From contig JABDDC010000003.1 in the NCBI GenBank assembly GCA_013287815.1, forward strand, positions 24,935 through 88,934: a DNA stretch of 64,000 nucleotides, read 5' to 3'. Below are positions 39,857 to 49,694 of this stretch, piece by piece (positions within the stretch are counted from its first letter, which is position 1; the number at the start of each line of letters is the position of its first letter). Below the pieces are notes generated by a model. The model worked only from the letters and a program-made list of their open reading frames with translations. It searched no databases and had not been told where the DNA came from. This DNA comes from Chlamydiota bacterium (lineage in GTDB: Bacteria > Chlamydiota > Chlamydiia > Chlamydiales > Parachlamydiaceae). Position numbers and translations under genes: made by a program.

Positions 39857-40015
39857 AACTAGTCGGGATGTAGACCGTCTTGACAACGCAGAAAGAAACG
39901 CAGAAGCAGCTAGGCTATATCTGCCTTCATGTTTTCAAGAATTAAGCCTAATTGGACTTCAAAACATGTATTGGAGCCTGTCCACTAAACAGGCATCCAA
40001 TAAAGGGGGCTTGCA

Positions 40016-41185
40016 ATGAACCCTAATGTAGTAGAAAAACCCCTTGCGATGCAAGAAACAACTGTAGCCAGTAGTTCTCATTATCCTACCAAAGAGAGGC
40101 AGGAAAGGTTTAATGAGATGGTCAAAGAGGTGGAAAACAAGCTTCAGCGCCAGCTTGTCTTTAGGCCATATACCTTCAATAATCTGCTTGAAATGCCATC
40201 AAAAGAATGGTTGTTAGATCAAGTTTTTGGTGCTGGGGACATTGGTATGATTTACGGCGCTCCAGGATGTGGTAAAACATTTGTTGTGATTGATATGGTC
40301 CTAAACCTTTGTACAGGAAATAAATGGGCAGACAAGTTTAATGTGCTCAGATGTTTAAACGTGGCATATTGTGCTGGTGAAGGACTTGGAGGATTACCTT
40401 CGCGATTCAATGCTGCCGCAAAGCATTACGATATCACCCTTCTTCGTAACTTCACCTTCTATGCGCTACCTCCTCAGCTATTTGAAGATAGTGCAGAAGC
40501 AACAATCAAACAGTTTTGCGAGGAATGGAAGGCTCGTCAAGCAACAGACGAAATAGATGCTCTTGATCTTCTCATAATTGATACCTTACACACAGCCACA
40601 GTTGGGGCAGATGAAAATAGCGCTCAACAGATGGGTAAAGCTTTATATGCATGTCGCTGGATAGCCAATGAACTTGGTTGCGCTGTGATATTGGTACATC
40701 ACACCAATAAAACTGGAACTATAGAAAGAGGAAGCAGCGCCCTTCGCGGTGCTATGGACTTTATGATAAAGATTGAAAAGCCTTCAGATACAGCTATACA
40801 TGCGGTTATGTCCTGTGAAAAGTTAAAAGATGGAGAAAAATGGAAAGAGCAATCGTTCAGTCTATGCCTTCAAACTGAATGCGAAAGCACATATGTTTCT
40901 TGGAATGAATCTGATAATTCTAAGGAACCAAGGGGATCAAAGGCTGATGATAAAGAAAATCTTAAGGCTGAAATGAAGCGTTACGCTGGCAAACATCTAA
41001 CTTGTAAGAGTTTAGCAGAAGCAATTGCTAAACAAGAAAATTATACTCGGAAGCTATTAAACGAGTTGGAGAACGCCAGAGAATGCCAAAGAGGGTTAAG
41101 TAATCCAGAAAAAGATCAGAGCAATAGAAACCCATGGGTTTACTGGATAGATGCTAGGCAAGAAAAGGAAGTGTTGGATGATTAG
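40016..41185 (+). CDS. RepA-like replicative helicase / AAA ATPase
   Basis: 389 aa; IGMIYGAPGCGKTFVVIDMVLNL, LDLLIIDTLHTATVGADENSAQQMGKAL, AVILVHHTNKTG, RGSSALRGAMDF. Confidence 0.85.
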   Translation: MNPNVVEKPLAMQETTVASSSHYPTKERQERFNEMVKEVENKLQRQLVFRPYTFNNLLEMPSKEWLLDQVFGAGDIGMIYGAPGCGKTFVVIDMVLNLCTGNKWADKFNVLRCLNVAYCAGEGLGGLPSRFNAAAKHYDITLLRNFTFYALPPQLFEDSAEATIKQFCEEWKARQATDEIDALDLLIIDTLHTATVGADENSAQQMGKALYACRWIANELGCAVILVHHTNKTGTIERGSSALRGAMDFMIKIEKPSDTAIHAVMSCEKLKDGEKWKEQSFSLCLQTECESTYVSWNESDNSKEPRGSKADDKENLKAEMKRYAGKHLTCKSLAEAIAKQENYTRKLLNELENARECQRGLSNPEKDQSNRNPWVYWIDARQEKEVLDD

Positions 41186-41213
41186 CTCTCTTGGTAAATT
41201 CATCGTTATCAGG

Positions 41214-41376
41214 TCACACACCGCTATATCAGAAGAATATAGCGGTGTGTGATGTGATGAAACACCGGTATGTGAGAGGTATTTGACAGGTGTTTGATAA
41301 TAAAAATAATAGCAAAATGGTCTTAAAAATACTTTTAAACTGGTATTTGATCTTTTTACTGATCACACACCGGTAT
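41214..41376. repeat. Iteron-like repeats and perfect 16-bp inverted repeat, candidate replication origin/control region
   Basis: TCACACACCGCTATAT (41214-41229) / ATATAGCGGTGTGTGA (41237-41252); AACACCGGTATGTGA (41261-41275); TCACACACCGGTAT (41363-41376). Confidence 0.6.
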
Positions 41377-41396
41377 TTTAGAAGGTAGAAGTTCAA

Positions 41397-42473
41397 ATGA
41401 ACATAAAAGATTTAGTTGAAGAAGCTGGATATATGACAAAACGCAAGGCTGCATGTCATGGAGGAGAATACTACTCACCATGTCCGTTTTGCAAGGATGG
41501 TCATGACCGATTTCTTATTTGGCCTAATCGTCACAATAACAATGGAGAATATCAAGGCGGCCGCTTCTCTTGTCGTAAATGTGGAAAGTATGGCGATGCC
41601 ATTACTTTTCTTTGTGAGCTGCATGGCTTGAATTATTTAAACGCCTGCGCACAGCTAAAAATCAGGCCAAGAGACCGGCAATCAACATTCGCAATAAGGC
41701 AACCTTATAAACCACCGCCGATTGCCCTTGATCCTACTGCCTTGTGGTTAGAAAAAGCCACAGCGTTTGTAAACTGGTGTCATTTACAGCTAATGAATAG
41801 TCCAGCTGCTTTAAAAAAAGTTCAAGAAAGAGGATTCTCAACGGAATCAATCATACGATATAAGATCGGCTTTAACCCTGGAAATGCTCAAGGACGAGAT
41901 ATTAGGCGAGAGCGACAAGATTGGGGATTGAAAAATCAGCTTAAAGAAGATGGCACATTTCGCAAGCTTTGGTTACCTGTGGGATTTACAATACCGACGC
42001 TGAATGCCGCAGGTGTGCCTGTTAAAGTTAAAATACGTCGCACTGCCTGGGAGGAAGGCGATAAGCTTCCTAAGTATGTTGAAGTATCAGGCTCAAAATC
42101 ATCACCTTCTATTTATGGAGATACCAACCTGCCAGCAGGGTTAATACTTGAGTCCGAATTTGATGCCTTACTCCTACAGCAAGAAGCTGCTGATTTAGTT
42201 TATTGCATTGCTCTAGGGGGTAGCACAAAGCCAATAGATCATGATACAAATACTTTGCTTAAGCGAACAAAAACAATCTTTTTCCTGCCCGATTTTGATG
42301 AAGCTGGGGCGACTGCTTGGGTGAAGTGGAAAAGGCAGTATCCATATATTCATCAAATTTTATCTACCGAGGGCAAAAGTGCTGGAGATGCCTTCTTGGA
42401 AGGAATCAATTTGAAAGAGTGGATAAAACAAACCATAGCAAAAATTGACGTCAATACCATTAAAGCTGCATAA
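41397..42473 (+). CDS. DNA primase (CHC2 zinc finger + Toprim)
   Basis: 358 aa; YYSPCPFCKDGHDRFLIWP...GGRFSCRKCGKYGDAITFLCELHG; LILESEFDALLLQQ...FFLPDFDEAGATAW. Confidence 0.88.
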   Translation: MNIKDLVEEAGYMTKRKAACHGGEYYSPCPFCKDGHDRFLIWPNRHNNNGEYQGGRFSCRKCGKYGDAITFLCELHGLNYLNACAQLKIRPRDRQSTFAIRQPYKPPPIALDPTALWLEKATAFVNWCHLQLMNSPAALKKVQERGFSTESIIRYKIGFNPGNAQGRDIRRERQDWGLKNQLKEDGTFRKLWLPVGFTIPTLNAAGVPVKVKIRRTAWEEGDKLPKYVEVSGSKSSPSIYGDTNLPAGLILESEFDALLLQQEAADLVYCIALGGSTKPIDHDTNTLLKRTKTIFFLPDFDEAGATAWVKWKRQYPYIHQILSTEGKSAGDAFLEGINLKEWIKQTIAKIDVNTIKAA

Positions 42474-42489
42474 AAAGTAAGGAAAGCAC

Positions 42490-42861
42490 ATGCAAAACAA
42501 AGAAACTTTGACAAGGAGGCAGCTTCATGTCCTCCCTTTTCTCATAAGCAATCCAACTGTTGATTTGGCAGCCAAGCTATCAGGCGTTTGTGCTAAACAG
42601 ATATTTGATTGGCTAAACCAACCCACTTTTCGCCAGGAGCTAGAAAATAGAAAGAATGAAGCGGTTAACCAGGCAGTTGATCGCCTCAAGCTAACTGCCT
42701 CTAAAGCTTGCGATACGCTTATTAGCTTGCTTGATAACGCACAATCAGACTCTGTTAAACATCGCGTGGCTGTGGACATGCTAAACATGACGCTGAAGTT
42801 TATGGAGTTTAAAGATATGGAGCAAAGGCTTAGAAAGCTAGAAGAAACAATCGCGAATTAG
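42490..42861 (+). CDS. HTH protein (phage/element type)
   Basis: 123 aa; N-terminal HTH-like PTVDLAAKLSGVCAKQIFDWLNQPTFRQEL. Confidence 0.55.
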   Translation: MQNKETLTRRQLHVLPFLISNPTVDLAAKLSGVCAKQIFDWLNQPTFRQELENRKNEAVNQAVDRLKLTASKACDTLISLLDNAQSDSVKHRVAVDMLNMTLKFMEFKDMEQRLRKLEETIAN

Positions 42862-42872
42862 GAGGTGCGGAT

Positions 42873-43148
42873 ATGTCACTTAAGACACGTTTAAACAAGC
42901 TTGAAAAGGATACAGCCAACAATAGGCTTTGGGCATTCATTGGGATTGGAAAACCACTGAATCAACAACATCAGCGGGTGTTAGAGATACAAGCACGCAA
43001 CAGCTTCTATAGTTCTGGTGGAGATAGGAATGCTTATTTGGCTTTTCTTCCTTTTGATGCTTTTGGTATAGGCTTCATTGGTTATGTGACAAAGAGCGAG
43101 CTAAGCACAATGATCATGGATAAGACAAAGAACCCGGCAGAAAGTTGA
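42873..43148 (+). CDS. Small hypothetical protein of the element
   Basis: 91 aa ORF following the HTH gene with a GGAGGT ribosome-binding site. Confidence 0.5.
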   Translation: MSLKTRLNKLEKDTANNRLWAFIGIGKPLNQQHQRVLEIQARNSFYSSGGDRNAYLAFLPFDAFGIGFIGYVTKSELSTMIMDKTKNPAES

Positions 43149-43386
43149 CGGGACTCCCAAGCTCAAAAAAGGAAAGCAAACTTTCAGCAAAGTGACATCC
43201 TTAAGTGGTACCGGTTACTTTCTTATAAAAGAAAAAGGCTTAGGAGAAAAATAAAACACTAGATTTATAAAGAACTAAATTTAAAAAAAAGTTAACCAAG
43301 TAATGTAAAATTTAATTTTTTGTTATCAAGTTAAACGCATAAGAAAATTACAGGTTTTATTTTTTTTATTATGCGATTAAGCTTCT

Positions 43387-43415
43387 TACTCCATAACTTT
43401 GAAAGTTATGGAGTA
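43387..43415. terminator. Bidirectional hairpin TACTCCATAAC-TTTGAAA-GTTATGGAGTA between convergent genes
   Basis: Perfect 11-bp stem with 7-nt loop. Confidence 0.6.
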
Positions 43416-43510
43416 GAATACTTTTAGAATGCTTTGTTTGCTAGCGGTATTGGGAGATTGCTGTTTTGAAGAAAGAGAATATCTAGTCTCACACGATAAA
43501 CGATTTGAGA

Positions 43511-44266
43511 TTATGCCTGAGCAATAATGTGAAACTGCTTTGCCATTCCTCCTGGACTCATTCCTTCGGTTACCGACCATGTAGTGAAATCAACAGATTG
43601 CATCACTGCTTCAACAACATTTTTTGTTATCATCCACGCTCCGAACATTCCTCGCAACATATTGTCTGCCATAGGATTGTCATTATAAGGAAACACATTA
43701 CAAGCTAATACACCTTGAGGTAAGAGAGCAGCTTTAATTCCGAAGAGTACATTATTAATTTTTTTCGGATTACAATATGGAAGCGAATCGGTTGCTGTGA
43801 CAAGATGAACTTTTTCAGGAAATTCAAACTCTTCTATTGATTGATGAATTAATACAAGTTGACCGTCCTGAATCCAACTTTTTCCCATAGAGGAAACTTT
43901 TTCTGTTAAAGTCTTGATCACAGCATCTGAACTATCTACAGCATAAACTTTCCAACCTCGCTCTAACAAATTAAAAACTGTAGTATTGATTCCACAACCT
44001 AAATCTACCGCAATACCTCTTTTTATATCTTTAGATCCAAGATGAGTAATTGCTTTTTCTACTAATGAAGGAAGCTGACCATCAGTTCTACTACTGCCTT
44101 GAAAATTATTCCAAAGATCGCTTCTATCACCTTGGCATTTTTTCCACAATTTACTCTCTATACGAAGGCGATCTCTAGCCTCCTGAACATTGATCTGAGG
44201 TTCATATAAGCCTAGCTGCTCTAGAGTATATGACAAGCAGCTCATCATTTGTTGTAAGCAGTTCAT
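43511..44266 (-). CDS. Class I SAM-dependent methyltransferase
   Basis: 251 aa; GIAVDLGCGINTTVFNLLERGWKVYAVDSSDAVI. Confidence 0.85.
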   Translation of the reverse strand: MNCLQQMMSCLSYTLEQLGLYEPQINVQEARDRLRIESKLWKKCQGDRSDLWNNFQGSSRTDGQLPSLVEKAITHLGSKDIKRGIAVDLGCGINTTVFNLLERGWKVYAVDSSDAVIKTLTEKVSSMGKSWIQDGQLVLIHQSIEEFEFPEKVHLVTATDSLPYCNPKKINNVLFGIKAALLPQGVLACNVFPYNDNPMADNMLRGMFGAWMITKNVVEAVMQSVDFTTWSVTEGMSPGGMAKQFHIIAQA

Positions 44267-44461
44267 TTAAGATCCTTTAATTTAAGTTAATTTGGTAAGA
44301 ATGAGGGGTTTTATCTTCTCTCCTACGGTGCACTAGCGGTGCAGCGAATTAGCTATTCTACCATCAACACTCGTTAAATTCCAGTAGCATTTTAACGATA
44401 AACGCCTTATCATCTTACCCATAGCGGTTGGATAGTATTGGGTTGTATGGCGGACCACCGC

Positions 44462-44504
44462 CCTCATAACCCGCTGGTCCCTGGTTCAAGTCCAGGTTGC
44501 CCCA
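44462..44504 (+). repeat. tRNA(CAT) 3'-end fragment, putative att site 2
   Basis: CCTCATAACCCGCTGGTCCCTGGTTCAAGTCCAGGTTGCCCCA. Confidence 0.85.
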
Positions 44505-44863
44505 CTTTTTAAATTCCCGTTGGGAGGTATGTCCGAGCCAACTTGTTGCGACCTACCAGATTTGGTTAAAACGGCGAATCCACTGCCGTGGACCACTGGT
44601 GGACCAAATGATCACAGCAAGCCACAGCAAACGGCATCAAGTTCACCCTTAATTTCAGTAGTTGACCCAGTTTATTATCTTAAACAATCAGAAGTTCGAT
44701 TTGTGAATCCTTATCAACAAAAGCAGTTTCTTTCTATCATCAAACTAAAAACCCCGAAGCCATCAGCATTTACTACTCTGCATTCGGCCAAATTGGGAAA
44801 TCCATAGATACTGAAGTCCTCCAGCCAATCGTCCATAAGATTAAAAAGGAAATAGAAGATCTG

Positions 44864-45415
44864 GTGGAGTTAGGCAATGATTTAAAGGCATGGGCCTTAG
44901 ACGAGATAATAAAAAGCCCCCCAATAAAATACTCTACAAAAATTTGCCCCCCTCCACCTGGAATGACTGGTACGGTTATCTGCAAGGATACTCAAGAGGG
45001 CTTAATAAAGCGGGGCCTCGAGGAAATTCATAGGTACTTTTTGGACTTGGATAAATTTGAACTGTCAGAATATTCTCCTTTGGTTGTTTTAAGAAATGAC
45101 TCTGCGGAAAAATTGAGGTCTATTTCTGTCGATATTTATAATCAGGATTGCAGTCCTGAAATAGCGCTTTTGTTTCTTGAGCAAGGTGCCAAGCTTGCTA
45201 TATCGGATGCAATTGCAATGAAGATTGAGACTGACAAAACAACAATTAAAGAAACCCTGTTGTGGATGACAGTAGACGATCGATTCGAAAAAGTTAAGGA
45301 ACTGATCGTTGAGCAGAAGATCAGGGAAGCCAAGAATGAATTTCTCACTCTGGACAATGAATTAGCACAGAATGACGATGAGTCTACCAGAGGAGTCAGG
45401 GAATTTTGCAAATAA
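44864..45415 (+). CDS. Hypothetical protein
   Basis: 183 aa; tightly spaced with two downstream ORFs. Confidence 0.45.
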   Translation: MELGNDLKAWALDEIIKSPPIKYSTKICPPPPGMTGTVICKDTQEGLIKRGLEEIHRYFLDLDKFELSEYSPLVVLRNDSAEKLRSISVDIYNQDCSPEIALLFLEQGAKLAISDAIAMKIETDKTTIKETLLWMTVDDRFEKVKELIVEQKIREAKNEFLTLDNELAQNDDESTRGVREFCK

Positions 45416-45696
45416 AGATGTGGAAATGGATAGGATGCGCAACCCTTATCGCATTCTTTTTACTAATGATTTTGAGTGATGAGGCCAATTCAAAACATTC
45501 TAAGCAGCCAACTTATCGACCCAGCTCATTTTATTCTACGACCTCTTCTCAGTCTTTGACCTCCGAAGAAAAAAAGATTATCGAATATTTGCAAAAGAAT
45601 AATCCTGAGGTGCTTAAAAAAGTTAGAAAAGAAGGTTATTCTGATAAGCAGATAGCCCGGATTGTAATAGAACACGCTGACGACGAGGAAAAATGA
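45406..45696 (+). CDS. Small hypothetical exported/membrane protein
   Basis: 96 aa; N-terminal hydrophobic segment WKWIGCATLIAFFLLMILS; ATGA overlap with next ORF. Confidence 0.5.
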   Translation: MQIKMWKWIGCATLIAFFLLMILSDEANSKHSKQPTYRPSSFYSTTSSQSLTSEEKKIIEYLQKNNPEVLKKVRKEGYSDKQIARIVIEHADDEEK

Positions 45697-46247
45697 TAAA
45701 GCTGGATAAACCTTCATTTCCTCCCGGATGGATCTTTCCTGGCGGAGCAAAGATACTTAAACGTATCGACAAGCAACAATTCGTTGAAGTATTTGCTCTT
45801 GATACAGACGAGTATCTTTACCTGTTTCATGAAAATGAGATCGTAAAAAAATTAAAACATCGCGAAATTTCTCACGAAATCTTCACTACAGGTGGCATGC
45901 AGATTGTCGGTAAAAGATATCCAGACCACAAAGATGGGGACATACCAGAGAGGCTGAAAAACCTGATTCAAAGAAGGGGCCTAGATGCCATTGCCGGAAT
46001 GACAACGCTTAAAAACACTCTTATAAGAGATGTTGATATCGATTACGAACAGCTTGCAAAAATTACTGACGGTTTGATTTCTTCCGATGTGAAATTAATA
46101 GTCAACAATGCTGCCCTAAAGGCTTTACAGGGCAACGTTCTGATCTCGATGAAATTGCTGGCAGAAGAAGCTGATTGCTTCAAACCTTCTCTAAGTCAAG
46201 ATGATTTAAATCGATATCTTGAATTCCAAAATTACCAAAGAAATTAG
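45693..46247 (+). CDS. Hypothetical protein
   Basis: 184 aa; translationally coupled to the previous ORF. Confidence 0.5.
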   Translation: MIKLDKPSFPPGWIFPGGAKILKRIDKQQFVEVFALDTDEYLYLFHENEIVKKLKHREISHEIFTTGGMQIVGKRYPDHKDGDIPERLKNLIQRRGLDAIAGMTTLKNTLIRDVDIDYEQLAKITDGLISSDVKLIVNNAALKALQGNVLISMKLLAEEADCFKPSLSQDDLNRYLEFQNYQRN

Positions 46248-46449
46248 AGTAAATAAGTTAAAGACCATCATTCTTAGAGATCATTGATAAGGGAAAGGAA
46301 TAAATAAATTATGGATACATTGAAAATACTTATAAGAGCTGGGCCCGCAAGTCTACAAATGCAAAGGGCCAGGCGGGCATGATCACATTGGCTATTAGAA
46401 AATTTATTGTTTGAACTCCGAATAATGCCATGAATAATTAGCGGAAATT

Positions 46450-47676
46450 ATGTTAAAGAAAATAAGACTAAAAAATTTCATGTCCCATCAAAGCTCAGAA
46501 TTTGAGCTTGCACGAGGGGTGAATGTACTTACAGGTCCTAATAATAGTGGAAAATCTGCTGTGATTTCAGCCCTCCAGATGCTTGCCGAACTTCCTGTTA
46601 AGGAGGGTGATTATATGGTTCGCCATGGAACCACAGAGTCAGAAGTTACTATAGTTACAGATGAAGATGATGAACTGGCTTGGCAACGGAAAGGGTCTAC
46701 TATTAGTCTCGTCATTAATGGAGAAAAGCATGGACGCCTTCAGAATGATAGAGAGCATTATTTGGAGAAGCTTCATAAATATTTAAGGCTTCCAAAAGTT
46801 TCCGGTAATGAGACCAAACAAGATTTTGATATTCACTTCGCCACTCAAAAAGAGCCGATGTTCCTAATTAATGAACCTGCGTCCCGAGCCGCATTATTTT
46901 TTGCATCTTCTTCCGATGCCGGACGTCTAGTTGAAGTACGAGAGAAGTTTAAAGACCTCGTCAAAACGAAAAGAACAGAACAAAAGCAAATCAAGATCAT
47001 CTTAGAACAACAAAGCAGTATCCTCGCTCAATTAGCCCCACTTGATGATATCGAAGAGCAAATCAAATTCATTATGGAAGTTCATCAAAAATTTCCGAAA
47101 GAAAAAGAGTTGGTACGTCAAGCCTCGTCATTACTGGATGAGCTAAGAAAACATATACGAGAATTCAAAGATTTTTCATCTAGGAATCAGCTTTTGCTAA
47201 CACTTTTCCCTCCCCCTCCTCTAGATGATTCCCTTAAAATAGTGCAGCATCGGAATGCATTGGCAAGAGAAGCAAGCAGCTTTTGTATCCACTCTAACAA
47301 GAACAATGCTCTTTCTCTACTTACTTCTCCGCCCACTCTCCTTCCGGCACAAAATTTGGCTAGGGAACTTCACATTTTGCGACAAGCTGCACAAAGTGCG
47401 CAGACACTTGAAAAGATACTAACGTTATTGGGTCAAATAGAAAATCGGCCGGTAATAGAGGCTACCGAAAGTCTTGACGTCCTTCTGAAATCTATGGAAG
47501 ACCATTTATTGACAAAGACTAAACTTACCTCCCTTCAAATGCACCTTAATAGAGTCTGCCCCATTCCACTTCTGGAGCAAGAATCTCCCCTTTCGTTATT
47601 CCTGAAGGAAGCTCACGTGACTGTCCCAGAGGTCCCTCTTTCGGGCCGAATTTGTAAAACCGTCAATTTACCATAG
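46450..47676 (+). pseudogene. SbcC/Rad50-like AAA ATPase, truncated at C-terminus
   Basis: MLKKIRLKNFMSHQSSEFELARGVNVLTGPNNSGKSAVISALQML Walker A and coiled-coil; no C-terminal signature/Walker B half; meets an opposing truncated gene. Confidence 0.7.
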
Positions 47677-48086
47677 ACTTTGGTCGCTTCTTCAATGTAA
47701 CAACAGGTAAGCTGTTGGTGTCTTGACTCGTCTTCACAATACGTCTTTTTTCCCAGGAGTAATAAATCTCTCCGCACCGGAAGTCGATTACCGCATGTAC
47801 AGACGCAATCCAAAAAAATAGACGAACACTGCCTTCCTTTAGTTTTTTCGAGGACCGTTAGCAACCCATAAACATTACCAGTTTCGTCTATGGCACTTTT
47901 AGTTTTGGCACACCCACAAGAAGTTGTATGGCCATTTTTAAGGCTACTTCCTCGGGCGGTATATTTATTACCGCAATCACAAAGGCAATACCAATGTATA
48001 TTATCATATTTGTCGCGCTTATCGCTTATGCCAATGACACGTAGCTTACCATATTTTTTATTGATTATGTTTTGAAAACATCCCAT
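47613..48086 (-). CDS. Phage-type zinc-ribbon repeat protein, 3' truncated
   Basis: YGKLRVIG...CLCDCGNKYTARGSSLKNGHTTSCGC, second copy YGLLTVLEK...CVCTCGNRLPVRRDLL, third copy YGKLTVLQIRPERG cut short. Confidence 0.6.
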   Translation of the reverse strand: MGCFQNIINKKYGKLRVIGISDKRDKYDNIHWYCLCDCGNKYTARGSSLKNGHTTSCGCAKTKSAIDETGNVYGLLTVLEKTKGRQCSSIFLDCVCTCGNRLPVRRDLLLLGKKTYCEDESRHQQLTCCYIEEATKVYGKLTVLQIRPERGTSGTVT

Positions 48087-48200
48087 TTTGGCTTCCCCTC
48101 AAGAGAGTGTCTCGTCAAAAAGAATTCGCAAAAGATGACATTGGGCAATGAGGCTAACCATCGTCCCGATACTACCCGGCCCTTGGTTGAAATTCTGTTT

Positions 48201-48686
48201 TTACTTGGACTCTTGGCTTTGTTTTAGCTTCATTAATGATCCGATAATTTCACTAATTTCTTTATCGCTTAACCACCACTTTTTGCCATAACTATCAACG
48301 ACAAAAAAACCATATAATTGACCAACACTTTCTAACAAATTAAGAACCAGTGCATTTGAAAGAGTAACACTTATATACTCACCTGATTCAAGTCGACGAT
48401 TGTGAAAAGCATCATACGAATCTAGGGGCATACGGTTTGACTTATTCTTCATTAGGAAGCTATGTCCATCTACCACAATCGGCTTTTTACCCGTATTTGT
48501 GACTCGTACGGATATCACCTCGGGCTGCGGGCCACGGCCAGGAATAAGCACATCTGACATATACGCAGTTACCTTCAGTCTTCCATTATCTATACAGTCG
48601 CGATAGATGTTCCACCCAAGTGCAATTCCCGCCACAATAAACGAGAAAAAGGATATAATAATGCTAATATGATCCTCTTGATCCAC
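48201..48686 (-). CDS. Hypothetical protein with one TM segment
   Basis: 161 aa; IIISFFSFIVAGIALGWNIYRDC. Confidence 0.55.
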   Translation of the reverse strand: MDQEDHISIIISFFSFIVAGIALGWNIYRDCIDNGRLKVTAYMSDVLIPGRGPQPEVISVRVTNTGKKPIVVDGHSFLMKNKSNRMPLDSYDAFHNRRLESGEYISVTLSNALVLNLLESVGQLYGFFVVDSYGKKWWLSDKEISEIIGSLMKLKQSQESK

Positions 48687-48687
48687 T

Positions 48688-49560
48688 TCATTCTTCCTTT
48701 GACACGGGCAGCTTTCCGGATTGTTTTACTAATTTTTTCTTTTCGGATTTCACCAGGCGTTCGAGCTTCTTAATATCTTCTTCTATAGGTAGATTTTCTG
48801 GTTTGATACTTCGCTGAGATAGCATATCGCGCACACTCTGGTTGTTCTGGATATGCTCACCGGTAATAGTAGTTTCCCCTTGAAGGTCATCCTGCAGCAC
48901 ATTGTGATTAGTCATTTCTGTTGCTAAATTCTTAGCAGCCATAGTCAAGGTTGGTAGAAAATCGGCCAATGGACGGCCTTGAGTAATTCCATGCTTGCTT
49001 TTCATAGCCTGAGTGGTAAGCCCTCCAAATAGAGCAGAATCGCCCTTAGAACGGATTCGACCAAAGCCTGCATCGTCTACACCCCGTTCATAAATATTTT
49101 GGGAGAGTGTCTTTTCTGATTCCCGTAATCTTTCTCGTGCTTCTAGTCTGCTCTGTAAGAGCATCCGTTCTTCTATTAGTTCCTGTTTACGGGTTTGAAG
49201 AGCAAAATAACTCTGAGCAAAGGCGATAGGCTCCTTACGAGGATCTCCATTTTGAGCAATCAAGTAGCAGGCATAGCGTGTAAGCATGAAATCTTCTATG
49301 GATCGTTCAGCACCACTGCCCAAGGTGACCATTTTCGTGACGCCACGAAAATGGTTACCTGGGTCATAACCTGTTGTTTTACAAGAATCTATAGCTCGTT
49401 TTATGGCCGTTATAAAGTTCTCCCAACGGTTATAACCAAGGGGGTCCTGAAGATCTCTAGCATACCAGAATTCAGTTGTTTCACCAGGGACAGTTTGCGC
49501 TAAGGCATCAAACTGACTTTGTAGCTGCTTAATCATTTCACCTTTCATGGAGACCTCCAT
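48688..49560 (-). CDS. dinD: DNA damage-inducible protein D-like (DinD)
   Basis: EFWYARDLQDPLGYNRWENFITAIKRAIDSCKTTG, DFMLTRYACYLIAQNGDPRKEPIAFAQSYFALQTRKQE. Confidence 0.92.
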   Translation of the reverse strand: MEVSMKGEMIKQLQSQFDALAQTVPGETTEFWYARDLQDPLGYNRWENFITAIKRAIDSCKTTGYDPGNHFRGVTKMVTLGSGAERSIEDFMLTRYACYLIAQNGDPRKEPIAFAQSYFALQTRKQELIEERMLLQSRLEARERLRESEKTLSQNIYERGVDDAGFGRIRSKGDSALFGGLTTQAMKSKHGITQGRPLADFLPTLTMAAKNLATEMTNHNVLQDDLQGETTITGEHIQNNQSVRDMLSQRSIKPENLPIEEDIKKLERLVKSEKKKLVKQSGKLPVSKEE

Positions 49561-49694
49561 CCTTTCAAAATTCTAAATTTAAAGCCCAACTCTATCAAAA
49601 CGTGTAGATTTAGTCAATCACCAAAATAATATTTCTTGAAACAGTGATATGTTTGTGGTAACATGGATTTATCACCAAAATAAGGATTTTAGAT

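Noticed and set aside
44520-44807. ORF of 95 aa after att2 as a functional gene
   Set aside because: Only its PWTxGGP segment is shared with another locus; more likely a scar of a truncated gene or recombination site.
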